DNA from: Paraburkholderia sp. Ac-20340
Lineage (GTDB): Bacteria; Pseudomonadota; Gammaproteobacteria; Burkholderiales; Burkholderiaceae
Assembly: GCF_017104965.1 (NCBI RefSeq)
Contig: NZ_JAAGPR010000032.1
Coordinates: 1-64,000 of the forward strand
Direction of reading: 5' to 3'
DNA length: 64,000 nucleotides
The notes beneath the pieces are model-generated. The model saw only the letters and a list, made by a program, of their open reading frames with translations, ran no database searches and was not told where the DNA came from. The position numbers and the translations under genes are program-made. Each line of letters starts with the position of its first letter. Position 1 is the stretch's first letter. Positions 24,804-33,910 of this stretch are shown here, piece after piece.

Positions 24804-26312
24804 TCAGCGGCTGGCCGCGGCGGCGTGGCTGGCGGCATGCGCGTCGTCCGCTTCCACGCCGCCGCCCAACGCCGCATAGAGCGTGATCAGGCTCGTTTGC
24901 GCCGAGAGTTGCGTGGCCACCAGCGATTGCTGCGCGCTATACAGCAGGCGCTGCTCGGTCAAGGCGTCGATCAGGCTGTCGCTGCCCTGCTGGTAGAGCG
25001 CCATCGTCAGGTCGTAAGCGTGCTGATCGGCCTGCACGGTGCGGGTCTGGGCGTCGAGCTGCGCGTCGATGGTCGCGCGCGTCGCCAGCGCGTTCGCGAC
25101 TTCCTCGAAGGCGGTCTGGAGGGTCTTCTCGTAGGTTGCCACGTCGATCTTGAGCGTGACCTTGGCGGCGTCGAGCGTCGCGCGGTTTTCTCCCGCATTG
25201 AAGATCGGGATCACCGCGGACGGCTCGACCGACCAGCTGCGGTTGCCACCCGTGAACAGCTGCGCGAGCGCGGGACTTTCGAAACCCAGCGCCGCGGTCA
25301 GGCTGATGGTCGGGAAGAAGTTCGCGCGCGCCGCGCCAATATCGGCGTTATCGGCTTTCAGCGTGTGTTCGGCGGCCAGCACGTCGGGGCGGCGTTGCAG
25401 CACGGTCGACGGAATGCCCGCCGGAATCGTCGTGATGCTGGCGACGGGATCGACCTGCGCATCGGGCAGATCGGCCAGCGGCACCGGTGCGCCCACCACG
25501 AGGTCGAGGGCATTGCGCGCCTGTTCCACCGTCGTCTGCGCCTGGGCCACGGCATTGCGCGCGGACTGCAGGCTTGCCTGCGCCTGTTCGACATCGAGCG
25601 CGCTCGCCGCGCCCAGCCCATGCTCGCGATCGACCAGATCGAAGGTGCGCTGCTGGCTTGCTTCGGTTTCCTGATCGATCACCAGCAGGCGCTTGTCGGA
25701 CGCAAGCGTGAGCCAGTCGCTCGCCACATCGGAAACCAGGCTGATCTGCGTGCTGCGGCGCGTTTCGATGCTCGAAAGATAGGTTTCCAGCGCCGCCTGG
25801 CTCAAGTTACGCACGCGCCCGAACAGATCGAGTTCGTAAGAGGTAAAGCCCAGATTGGCGCTGTAGATATGCGTGGTCGTGCCGCTCGCGGCGGTCGTGC
25901 CAGCGGATGAACCGGAGTCCGCGCTACGCACGGACGCGGGCGTGCGCTCGGCTTCTTCGGAGCCGCCCAGATCGATCTCGGGGAACAGCGCCGAGCGCTC
26001 GATGCGGTATTCCGCCCGTTCTTTCTCGATGTCGAGAATCGCAATGCGCAGATCGCGGCTGTTCGACAACGCGAGCGCAATCGTGCGTTGCAGACGCGCA
26101 TCCACAAAGAACGTGCGCCAGCCGATATCGGCGGCCAGCGTCTGTCCGGTCTGCCCGGTCTGCGAAGCCGCTTGTTCCGTTGACGACGCCGCATCGGGCC
26201 ACGCCGCCGGCACCGGCGCAGCGGGCCGCCGGTACTGCGGCGAGAGGTCGATACACGCGCTCAGCGCCACGACTGCCGCGCCAGCTACCATCCAGTTGAG
26301 TACGCGCCTCAT
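24804..26312 (-). CDS. Outer-membrane efflux lipoprotein, OprM/NodT family
   Basis: The 502-residue product has a lipoprotein signal peptide with lipobox LSAC and acylated C20, then two TolC/OEP repeats with long coiled helices, typified by YELDLFGRVRNLSQAALETYLSS and ANFFPTISLTAALGFESPALAQLF. Such proteins form the trimeric outer-membrane channel of tripartite pumps. Its ATG overlaps the stop of the permease gene (ATGA), giving the order adaptor-permease-channel. The C-terminal segment is Ala-rich and probably unstructured. Confidence 0.93.
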   Translation of the reverse strand: MRRVLNWMVAGAAVVALSACIDLSPQYRRPAAPVPAAWPDAASSTEQAASQTGQTGQTLAADIGWRTFFVDARLQRTIALALSNSRDLRIAILDIEKERAEYRIERSALFPEIDLGGSEEAERTPASVRSADSGSSAGTTAASGTTTHIYSANLGFTSYELDLFGRVRNLSQAALETYLSSIETRRSTQISLVSDVASDWLTLASDKRLLVIDQETEASQQRTFDLVDREHGLGAASALDVEQAQASLQSARNAVAQAQTTVEQARNALDLVVGAPVPLADLPDAQVDPVASITTIPAGIPSTVLQRRPDVLAAEHTLKADNADIGAARANFFPTISLTAALGFESPALAQLFTGGNRSWSVEPSAVIPIFNAGENRATLDAAKVTLKIDVATYEKTLQTAFEEVANALATRATIDAQLDAQTRTVQADQHAYDLTMALYQQGSDSLIDALTEQRLLYSAQQSLVATQLSAQTSLITLYAALGGGVEADDAHAASHAAAASR

Positions 26313-29300
26313 GCTGCACCTCCATTCGCGGACAACGAGTACGCCTCGTTCTCCTTTGCCTCCTGCGAAGCGTGTTCGTTTTCGTGTTCGTGCTCGCTCA
26401 CCTGCGCGCCGGTCGAGCCGGAATCGTCGGCGGGCGCATCGGCGCCGCCCGGACCGCGCGGCCCGCCTGGCGCGGCACCCTTGCCGCTCAACTTGCGCAC
26501 CATGAAATACGAGAGCGGCGTGAAAAAGATCGCCAGCAGCGTACCCACCAGCGTGCCGCCGAACACACCCGTGCCGATCGACTGGCGCGCCGCCGCGCCC
26601 GCGCCGCTTGCCACCACCAGCGGCGCGACGCCCAGCAGAAACGCCAGCGAAGTCATCACGATCGGCCGAATGCGCAGCGCCACGGCCTGTTCGATGGCCT
26701 TGAGCGTGCTCGCGCCCTGCTTCTCCAGCATGGTTGCGAACTCAACGATCAGGATCGCGTTTTTCGACGACAGCCCCACCGTCACCAGCAGCCCCACCTG
26801 GAAATACACATCGTTCGACAGCCCGCGCAGGCTCGTGCCGAGTGCCGCGCCAAACACGCCCAGCGGCACGATCAGCAGCACCGCCAGCGGCACCGACCAG
26901 CTTTCATAGAGCGCGGCAAGACACAGGAACACGAACAGCACGGACACGGCGTAGAGATACGGCGCCTGGCCGCCCGACAACTGCTCCTGATACGACAGCC
27001 CCGTCCACGCGTAGCTGATGCCCTTGGGCAGCTTCGCAACCAGTTGCGCCATGGTCTGCATCGCCTGGCCGGAGCTCACGCCGGGCGCGGGATCGCCAAC
27101 GATCTCGAACGACGATTGCGCGTTATAGCGGTCCAGTTCGGGCGGCCCGAAGGTCCAGTGCGAAGTCGCGAACGCGGAGAACGGCACCATCGTCCCGGCG
27201 GTATTGCGCACGTACCAGTTTTCCAGCGCTTCCGGCGACATGCGAAACGGCGCATCGCCCTGCACGTAGACCTTTTTGATGCGCTGATTGTCGAGGAATT
27301 CGTCGACGTATTCGCCGCCCAGCGCGTCTTCCACGGTCGTGTTGATATCCGCGGGCGCAAGGCCCATCGCGCTCGCCTTGCGGTCGTCGATATCGAGCGA
27401 GAGCTGCGGCGTATCGGCCAGCCCGTTAAAGCGCACCTGCCGCACGATGCCGCTGGCGTTGGCCATCTTGATCAGCTTGTCGCGCGCGGCGGCCAGTGCC
27501 GTGTGGCCCAGATTGCCTTCGTCGACCAGTTCCATGTCGAAGCCCGAACTGATGCCCAGCCCGCGCACGGTAGGCGGCTGCAGCACGAACACCTTGGCGT
27601 CGCGAATCTGCTGCGAGAGATCGCGCGAAGCCTTGGCGACAAAACCCTGCGCCGTGTCGTTCACCGCCGTGCGCTGGCTCCAGTCCTTGAGCTTCACCCA
27701 CATCATGCCGACGTTCTGGCCGTTACTGCCCACCGCATAACCGGCGACGTTGAACACTTCGGAGACGGCCGGTTGCTTGAGCAGATAGTCTTCGACTTTC
27801 GCCATGGTCGCTTCGGTGCGCTCGCGCGTCGCGCCCACGGGCGCGGTCACGGTGACCATCAGCACGCCCTGATCCTCGGTAGGCAGGAACGAAGTGGGCA
27901 GGCGCACGAACAACAGCCCCGCGCCCAGGACCAGCAGCGCGTAGACGATGATCGCCGGCTTGCGGCGATGCAGCATCCTGTCAACGACGCGGCGATATTT
28001 GCCGGTCGAGGTGTCGAAACCGCGATTGAAGCTGCTGAAGAAGCGTCCCTTGGGTTTCTCGTGGCCGTCCTTGAGGAGGGTCGCGCACAGCGCGGGCGTG
28101 AAGGTCAGCGCCACCACCACGGAAAGCGCCATCGCCGAGACGACCGACACCGAAAACTGCCGGTAAATGATGCCGGTCGAGCCGCCGAAAAATGCCATCG
28201 GCAACAGCACTGTGGAGAGCACCATCGCAATCGCCACCAGCGCGCTGCTGATTTCCGTCATTGACTTTTTGGTGGCGTCGCGCGGCGAAAGATGCTCTTC
28301 CGTCATCAATCGCTCGACGTTTTCCACCACTACGATCGCATCGTCCACCAGCAGTCCGATCGCCAGCACCACGCCGAACATCGTCAGCATGTTGATCGAA
28401 TAGCCGAACACGTCGAGGATGCCGAAGGTGCCCAGCAGCACCACCGGCACCGCAATCGCCGGAATCAGCGTGGTGCGCAGGTTCTGCAGGAACAGAAACA
28501 TGATCGCGACAACCAGCACGATGGCTTCCGCGAGCGTCTTCACCACTTCCTCGATGGAGGTCGTGATGAACGGCACCATTTCGTAGGGGTATTCGACCTT
28601 CAACCCCGCCGGAAAACTCGCCGCGTGCTTGTTGAGGAAGTCGTGCACCTCCTTGTCGACCTGCACTTCGTTCGCGCCCGGCGCGAGTTGCAGCCCCAGA
28701 CCCGAAGCGGGCTTGTTGTTGAAGTTGGTTTCGACCGTATAGGCCTGCGGGCCGAGCGAGACGCGCGCCACGTCGCCAAGCAGCACCTGCGAGCCGTTGG
28801 TTTCGGTCTTGAGCACGATGTCGCGGAACTGCTGTGCGGTGGTCAGGCGGCTGCGCGCCGTGATGGTCGCGTCGAGCTCCTGGCCCTTGACCGCAGGCGT
28901 ATTGCCGACTTCGCCGGCCGCTACGTCGTTGTTCTGCGCGTCGATGGCGGTCACGACATCGGACGGCATCAGCGCGTACTTCTGCAGCTTGTTCGGATCG
29001 AGCCAGATCCGCATGGCGTATTCGTAGCCGAACTGCTGCGCCTGACCCACGCCGGGCAGTCGTTCGATTTGTTCTTCCAGATTGCTGTAGAGATAATCGG
29101 CAATGGCCGACTTGCTCATCTTGCCGTCTTCGGACACGAGGTTGAAAACGAGGAAAGTATCGGGCGACGCCTTGCGCACAGTCACGCCGCTTTCCTGCAC
29201 TTCGGTCGGCAAGAGCGCGTTGGCCGATTGCAACTGGTCTTGCACCTGCACCTGGGCGGTATCGGGATTGGTGCCCGCCGAGAAGGTCAGCTTGATCGAA

Positions 29301-29569
29301 ATATTGCCCTCGGAATTCGCCGAGGACGACATGTACATCAGATTGTCGAGACCGACCATCTGCTGCTCGATCACCTGCACCACCGCGTCCTGGTTGGTCT
29401 GCGCAGACGCGCCGTTATAGGTGGCCGTGATCTGGATCGTGGGCGGCGCGATGTCGGGATACTGGTCGAGCGGCAACTGGGTAATCGCGAACGCGCCGGC
29501 CAGCGACACGAGAATCGCGAGCACCCAGGCGAACACCGGGCGGTCGATAAAGAAATGAGCGATACGCAT
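26309..29569 (-). CDS. RND multidrug efflux permease, HAE1/AcrB family
   Basis: The 1086-residue product is full length for AcrB-type permeases. It starts MRIAHFFIDRPVFAWVLAI, typical of the family, and has the proton-relay aspartates in helix 4 (GLLVDDAIVVVENVERLM), the hydrophobic loop regions, and the duplicated second half with SVPLAVLLIVPLGVFGAAL. The C-terminus is extended by a hydrophilic tail rich in Gly, Glu and His (SEHEHENEHASQEAKENEA) after the last helix. It exports drugs from the periplasm or inner membrane by proton antiport. Substrates are not predictable; the adaptor and channel are encoded on both sides. Confidence 0.95.
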   Translation of the reverse strand: MRIAHFFIDRPVFAWVLAILVSLAGAFAITQLPLDQYPDIAPPTIQITATYNGASAQTNQDAVVQVIEQQMVGLDNLMYMSSSANSEGNISIKLTFSAGTNPDTAQVQVQDQLQSANALLPTEVQESGVTVRKASPDTFLVFNLVSEDGKMSKSAIADYLYSNLEEQIERLPGVGQAQQFGYEYAMRIWLDPNKLQKYALMPSDVVTAIDAQNNDVAAGEVGNTPAVKGQELDATITARSRLTTAQQFRDIVLKTETNGSQVLLGDVARVSLGPQAYTVETNFNNKPASGLGLQLAPGANEVQVDKEVHDFLNKHAASFPAGLKVEYPYEMVPFITTSIEEVVKTLAEAIVLVVAIMFLFLQNLRTTLIPAIAVPVVLLGTFGILDVFGYSINMLTMFGVVLAIGLLVDDAIVVVENVERLMTEEHLSPRDATKKSMTEISSALVAIAMVLSTVLLPMAFFGGSTGIIYRQFSVSVVSAMALSVVVALTFTPALCATLLKDGHEKPKGRFFSSFNRGFDTSTGKYRRVVDRMLHRRKPAIIVYALLVLGAGLLFVRLPTSFLPTEDQGVLMVTVTAPVGATRERTEATMAKVEDYLLKQPAVSEVFNVAGYAVGSNGQNVGMMWVKLKDWSQRTAVNDTAQGFVAKASRDLSQQIRDAKVFVLQPPTVRGLGISSGFDMELVDEGNLGHTALAAARDKLIKMANASGIVRQVRFNGLADTPQLSLDIDDRKASAMGLAPADINTTVEDALGGEYVDEFLDNQRIKKVYVQGDAPFRMSPEALENWYVRNTAGTMVPFSAFATSHWTFGPPELDRYNAQSSFEIVGDPAPGVSSGQAMQTMAQLVAKLPKGISYAWTGLSYQEQLSGGQAPYLYAVSVLFVFLCLAALYESWSVPLAVLLIVPLGVFGAALGTSLRGLSNDVYFQVGLLVTVGLSSKNAILIVEFATMLEKQGASTLKAIEQAVALRIRPIVMTSLAFLLGVAPLVVASGAGAAARQSIGTGVFGGTLVGTLLAIFFTPLSYFMVRKLSGKGAAPGGPRGPGGADAPADDSGSTGAQVSEHEHENEHASQEAKENEAYSLSANGGAA

Positions 29570-29580
29570 GCACTCGCCCC

Positions 29581-30798
29581 TTAGTTCGCCGCGGGCGCCG
29601 GCGACGCGGCCGACGAAGCGGCGGCGCTATCCGTATCGGCAGCGGCTTCCTGCTCCGCTGCAGGCGCTTCGACCGCCTTCACGGTGTCGCCGATACTGAC
29701 GAACTGCGATCCGGCCACGACGATGCGCTCGCCCGTGGCGAGGCCGCCCGTCACCACCCATTCGTTGTTGTTCGCCGTACCGGCCAGCATCAGCGTGCGC
29801 TGCTCGATCTTGTCCTGCGCGTCGACCACCAGCGCCGTCGCGTTGCCGCGCTGATCGTGCGCCACCGCCTGCTGCGGGACCAGAATCGCGTTCTGGTTGA
29901 CGCCCTGATCGATCACCGCATGCAGATATTCGCCGGGCAGCAGCAGCTTGTCCGGGTTCGGCACGATCACGCGCAAGGTGATGGTGCCCGTGGTCTGATC
30001 GACGCCCACGCCCGTGAATTGCAGCCTGCCTTCGTGCGCGTAGGTCGTGCCGTCTTCCAGCGTGATCTTGACCTTGGCGTTGCCGTTCGCGTCGGTCTTG
30101 TACGCGCCGCTCGCGAACTTCTTGCGCAGCGCGAGCACGTCCGTACTCGATTCGGTCACGTCCAGGTACATCGGATCGTAGGCGTAGATGGTGGCGAGCG
30201 CCGTGGTCTGATCGGCCGTCACCAGCGCACCCGGCGTATAGGCCGACGCGCTGATCGTGCCCGTGACCGGCGCGATCACGCGTGTGTAGCCCAGATTGAT
30301 GCGCGCGCTTTCGAGCGCGGCCTTATCCGCGTCAATGGTGGCTTCGTCCTGCTTGAGCGTGGCTTCGGCCTCTTCGAGCGCTTCCTTGCTGATCGCGTCG
30401 ATGGCGGCGAGCGAGCGGTCGCGCTCGGCAATCGGCTGGGCGGAAAGCAGCGCGGCCTGGGCTTTTTCGAGCTCGGCTTTATCGGCGTCGTAGGTCGCCT
30501 GATAAGGCGCGGGGTCGATCTGGTAGAGCACCTGCCCTTCGTGCACCACGCTGCCTTCGGTAAACAAACGCTTCTGGATCACGCCGGTCACCTGGGGCGT
30601 CACCGGCGAGGTCAGGAACGACGTGGCGCGCCCCGGCATCGACGACGACTGCGCGAACGCGACGGTCTTGACCGTTTCCACGGTCACCGTCTGCACTTTT
30701 TTCTGCACGCTTTTTTGCTGCTGCGAACACGCCGCCAATGCACAGGTCAGTAACAGAACGCCCGTGCGCCGACGCGCGGAAAGCCGGATTTGCATCAT
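29581..30798 (-). CDS. RND periplasmic adaptor (membrane fusion) lipoprotein
   Basis: The product is 405 residues from ATG 30798 (30795 is equivalent). The signal peptide ends in lipobox ALAAC with acylated C24. Domains follow in order: half lipoyl domain (GVIQKRLFTEGSVVHEGQVLYQIDPAPYQATYD), alpha hairpin (KAELEKAQAAL, EALEEAEATLKQDEATIDADK), second lipoyl half (RVIAPVTGTISAS) and beta-barrel/membrane-proximal domains. It links permease and channel of the AcrAB-TolC-like pump. It is the first gene of a five-gene operon with its own two-component system, and the 151-base gap upstream should hold the promoter. Confidence 0.93.
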   Translation of the reverse strand: MMQIRLSARRRTGVLLLTCALAACSQQQKSVQKKVQTVTVETVKTVAFAQSSSMPGRATSFLTSPVTPQVTGVIQKRLFTEGSVVHEGQVLYQIDPAPYQATYDADKAELEKAQAALLSAQPIAERDRSLAAIDAISKEALEEAEATLKQDEATIDADKAALESARINLGYTRVIAPVTGTISASAYTPGALVTADQTTALATIYAYDPMYLDVTESSTDVLALRKKFASGAYKTDANGNAKVKITLEDGTTYAHEGRLQFTGVGVDQTTGTITLRVIVPNPDKLLLPGEYLHAVIDQGVNQNAILVPQQAVAHDQRGNATALVVDAQDKIEQRTLMLAGTANNNEWVVTGGLATGERIVVAGSQFVSIGDTVKAVEAPAAEQEAAADTDSAAASSAASPAPAAN

Positions 30799-30949
30799 GT
30801 TGGCCTCAATACTGTGAGCGCGGTCCACGCCCGATTGCGGCATTATGCAAATCAAATTCGCAAGAAATTAGGATGGCCGGGAAAGCGCATCTTTTGCATG
30901 GACGACCGGTTTCCTATGACGCGAGAGCAGGCCAGTACTAACCAGTCTG

Positions 30950-32374
30950 TCAGGTCGAGCGCGTGATGAAATGATCAGCTGCGCCTTTTGGAAGACGAAC
31001 AGCATCGAAGATGCTTGCGAACGCAACCAGCCCGATCAGTACGAACGCCAGCCGATACTCGATTCCACTGCCATGCCAGTCGGCCCGAAGCGCAACAAAG
31101 TGACCAAGCCGCACGCTTAGCGCGCCAAGCGTAATGCCAGCCGCCATCGCGATTTGCGAAGCCGTGTTGAAGAGACTATTGGCATCGGACATGCGCTCTT
31201 TCGCGACATCCGCGTAAGCAATCGTGCCGAGAACGGTGAATTGCATCGAGCGCGTCATGCCGCTGAGGAACAGCAGCAGCACCGTGATCGGCACGGGGGT
31301 ATCGTGTTGCAGGAACGCGCATGCGGCAAGGAAGATCGCGCAGAACACGCCGTTCCAGAGCATGACCGGCCGATATCCGAAGCGCTGCAGTATAGGCGTG
31401 GTGAGCGACTTCATCGTGAGATTGCCCGCGAACACGGCGAGCAAAAGCAAACCGGAATGAAACGCGTCGTAGCCAAAGCCCACCTGGAACATCAAAGGCA
31501 GCAGAAACGGCGCGCTGCCGATCGCCATGCGCGCCAGCGAACCGCCCCGAAGCGCTGCGCGAAAAGTTGGAATCGAGCACGCAGAGAGATCGACAAGCGG
31601 AGCACGCGAACGCAATAAGTGGCGAACTGCTAACGCAAGGATTGCAACGCCGCTGGTCAGCATGCCGAGCGTGATGGCGTCGATTCGCGCGTCGGCGCGT
31701 TCGAGACCGGTCAGTAAAATGAATGTGCCGAAGCCACTAAGCAGGAATCCTGACCAATCGAAGCGACGCTCGCGCGCTTCCTGCGCATCCGGAATGATGA
31801 AGTAAGCAATCGCCAGTGCCACCAGACCGATCGGCACATTCAGATAAAAGATCCAGCGCCAGCCAAAGTGTGTCGTGATAAAGCCGCCAACCGGCGGCCC
31901 GAGCACCGGCGCGATCAGCGCGGGCCAGACCAGCGACTGCATCGCCGCCATCAGCCGCTCCTTTGGCGTGGAGCGCATGACGACGAGTCGGCCCACCGGC
32001 ACCATCAACGCGCCCGCCACACCCTGCACCACGCGCAGGATAACGAAGCTCACGAGTCCATTCGACAGCCCGCATAACGCTGATGTCAGCGTGAACAAGG
32101 CGATCGCGAACGCAAACACGCGCCGTGCGCCAAAGCGGTCGACCACCCAGCCACTCGCGGGTACGAACACGCCAAGCGCGAGCAGATAAGCACTCACGCC
32201 GATATTGAGCGCGACCGCCGTGGTGCCGAACGAGCGCGCCATCGCGGGCAGCGCAGTGGCAATCACGGTGCCATCGAGAATCTCCATGAAGAGCGCCCCG
32301 GTGACGAGAATCATGATCGCCCGCAAGCGGGCGGGCGTGGGCGCGTGGGTATCGGCGGGGAACGGACGGTTCAT
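30950..32374 (-). CDS. MFS drug transporter, DHA2 (EmrB/QacA, MdtD-like) family
   Basis: The product is 474 residues from ATG 32374 with the DHA2 motif C LDGTVIATALPAMA in helix 1, motif A GWVVDRFGARRVFA and LGPPVGGFITTHFGWRWIFYLNVPIG at helices 5-6, and about 14 helices. MdtD-like proteins are found beside RND pumps and two-component systems in other bacteria, as here. It is divergent from the cupin gene at 32610; whether it belongs to the efflux or catabolic unit is unclear. Confidence 0.88.
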   Translation of the reverse strand: MNRPFPADTHAPTPARLRAIMILVTGALFMEILDGTVIATALPAMARSFGTTAVALNIGVSAYLLALGVFVPASGWVVDRFGARRVFAFAIALFTLTSALCGLSNGLVSFVILRVVQGVAGALMVPVGRLVVMRSTPKERLMAAMQSLVWPALIAPVLGPPVGGFITTHFGWRWIFYLNVPIGLVALAIAYFIIPDAQEARERRFDWSGFLLSGFGTFILLTGLERADARIDAITLGMLTSGVAILALAVRHLLRSRAPLVDLSACSIPTFRAALRGGSLARMAIGSAPFLLPLMFQVGFGYDAFHSGLLLLAVFAGNLTMKSLTTPILQRFGYRPVMLWNGVFCAIFLAACAFLQHDTPVPITVLLLFLSGMTRSMQFTVLGTIAYADVAKERMSDANSLFNTASQIAMAAGITLGALSVRLGHFVALRADWHGSGIEYRLAFVLIGLVAFASIFDAVRLPKGAADHFITRST

Positions 32375-32565
32375 GCGGTGAATGAGCATGCGCGAGCGCG
32401 AATCCTGCAGGAGCGCCGGCGCATCGATTCTGGATGTCGAAAAACATATCTTACGATAGTTTTGAAAATGGCATTAGCGGGACGCACGCTGCGTCTTAAG
32501 TCATGCCTGGGGCATACCCTGGCATTGACCACGCTCCATGATGAAGATCAAAATCAACCATATCG

Positions 32566-32590
32566 TGGACTGTATGTCCATATTATGGAC
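32566..32590. promoter_or_regulatory. Overlapping palindromes, candidate operator before the cupin gene
   Basis: TGGAC-N5-GTCCA (32566-32580) overlaps GTCCATATTATGGAC (32576-32590, 7-bp arms around one base). It ends 19 bases upstream of the cupin ATG, where a repressor would block transcription or initiation. The IclR-family gene at 36102 at the end of the same unit is the likely binder, by inference. Confidence 0.5.
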
Positions 32591-32609
32591 GAATAACAAG
32601 GAGCCCTAC

Positions 32610-33131
32610 ATGCCAGACCAGGACTTTTCGCCGATGACGCCCTATCAACTGCCGTTTCCCAAAGACGCGCAGCAGGAGATCGTCGTGCCCTCCGCCATTC
32701 CCACGGACGAACGCGTCTGGGTGCCACAAGCCGAAAACGTATGGTTTCGCCCGCTCTGTCTGAACCGTTCGCAGGGTTACTGGATGAACCTGCTGCGCGT
32801 GCGCAAATCGGGCGTGCTGAGCCGGCATCGCCATCCGCAGGCCGTTCACGGCATGGTGCTCAAGGGCCGCTGGCGCTATCTGGAACACGACTGGGAAGCG
32901 ACCGAAGGCAGCTATGTGTTCGAGCCGCCGGGCGAAACGCACACGCTCTACGTGCCCGACGACGTCGAGGAAATGATCACCTACTTCCAGGTGAACGGCG
33001 TGATGTTCTATTGCGATCCCTACGGCAACTACACGGGCTACGAAGACGTCTTCACGAAGATCGACATGTGCCGCAAGCACTATGCGTCGGTGGGTCTGGG
33101 CGAAGACTACGTGGACCAGTTCATCCGATGA
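32610..33131 (+). CDS. ChrR-like cupin, 2,4'-dihydroxyacetophenone dioxygenase family (copy 1)
   Basis: The product is 173 residues from ATG 32610, preceded by AAGGAG. It is a single-domain cupin with probable metal ligands in SGVLSRHRHPQAVHGMV and PPGETHTLYV. The family name comes from an Fe dioxygenase that cleaves 2,4'-dihydroxyacetophenone, but most members sit among SDR and sugar-acid genes and their substrates are not known. It ends ENVF-like with GYEDVFTKIDMCRKHY. An ATGA overlap couples it to the SDR gene. A paralogue, over half identical by eye in the core, lies at 54910-55452. Confidence 0.78.
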   Translation: MPDQDFSPMTPYQLPFPKDAQQEIVVPSAIPTDERVWVPQAENVWFRPLCLNRSQGYWMNLLRVRKSGVLSRHRHPQAVHGMVLKGRWRYLEHDWEATEGSYVFEPPGETHTLYVPDDVEEMITYFQVNGVMFYCDPYGNYTGYEDVFTKIDMCRKHYASVGLGEDYVDQFIR

Positions 33132-33865
33132 GCGCCGCCCGCTACGATTTCGCCGGACGTGTGGCCGTCGTGACGGGCGCGGCCGGCGGCATCGGCCGCG
33201 CAATCTGCGACGCCTTCGCGGCATCCGGCGCACGCACGGTCAACTGGGACCGCGTGTCCGGCGAGACGGCTTCGCCTCGCGCTCCGCGCCACGTCGCCGT
33301 GGACGTCACGCGCCCGGAAACGGTCGAAGCCGCATTGGCCGCCACGCTCGAGGCATTCGGCCGGATCGACTTCCTCGTCAACAACGCGGGCTTCGCGGGT
33401 TCGACCGTGCCGCTCGACGCCTATTCGCCCGCCGAATGGCAGCGCATCGTCGAGGTGAATCTCCTCGGCACTTATCACGTCTGCCGGCATGTCGTGCCCG
33501 TGATGCGCGAGACCGGCGCGGGCCGCATCGTCAACGTGGCCTCGCTCGCGGGCAAGGAAGGCACGCCGAATGCCTCGGCCTACAGCGCGGCCAAAGCCGG
33601 TGTGATTGCGCTGACTAAATCGCTCGGCAAGGAACTCGCGCAGGCGGGCGTACTGGTCAACGCGATTGCGCCCGCGGCCGTGGACACGCCGTTGCTCGCA
33701 CAGATGTCGCCCGCCCATGTGCAGACCATGATCGACAAGAGCCCGATGGGCCGTCTGGGCACGGTTGAGGAAGTCGCCGGGCTTGCACTTTGGCTCTGCT
33801 CGGATTCCTGCTCATTCAGCACGGGCGCGACTTTCGATCTTTCGGGCGGCCGCGCGACGTATTAG
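33128..33865 (+). CDS. Short-chain dehydrogenase/reductase
   Basis: The 245-residue product starts in an ATGA overlap with the cupin gene. It has the classical SDR elements: TGAAGGIGR (NAD(P) binding), NNAGF, the catalytic serine in VNVASLAG, and YSAAK with the Tyr-Lys pair. It oxidises or reduces a hydroxyl/keto group of an unknown small molecule in the cytoplasm. The context of a cupin, an anion transporter and a second SDR points to a hydroxy- or sugar-acid pathway. Confidence 0.9.
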   Translation: MSAARYDFAGRVAVVTGAAGGIGRAICDAFAASGARTVNWDRVSGETASPRAPRHVAVDVTRPETVEAALAATLEAFGRIDFLVNNAGFAGSTVPLDAYSPAEWQRIVEVNLLGTYHVCRHVVPVMRETGAGRIVNVASLAGKEGTPNASAYSAAKAGVIALTKSLGKELAQAGVLVNAIAPAAVDTPLLAQMSPAHVQTMIDKSPMGRLGTVEEVAGLALWLCSDSCSFSTGATFDLSGGRATY

Positions 33866-33910
33866 GTGCGCTGACCTTCGACACCGACAACAAACTACAG
33901 GAGACGAGCC

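Noticed and set aside
26372-29584. Very long plus-strand frames opposite the RND permease
   Set aside because: The composition is His/Arg/Gln-rich and low in complexity, as expected from the reverse strand of a high-GC gene; the permease has clear family motifs.
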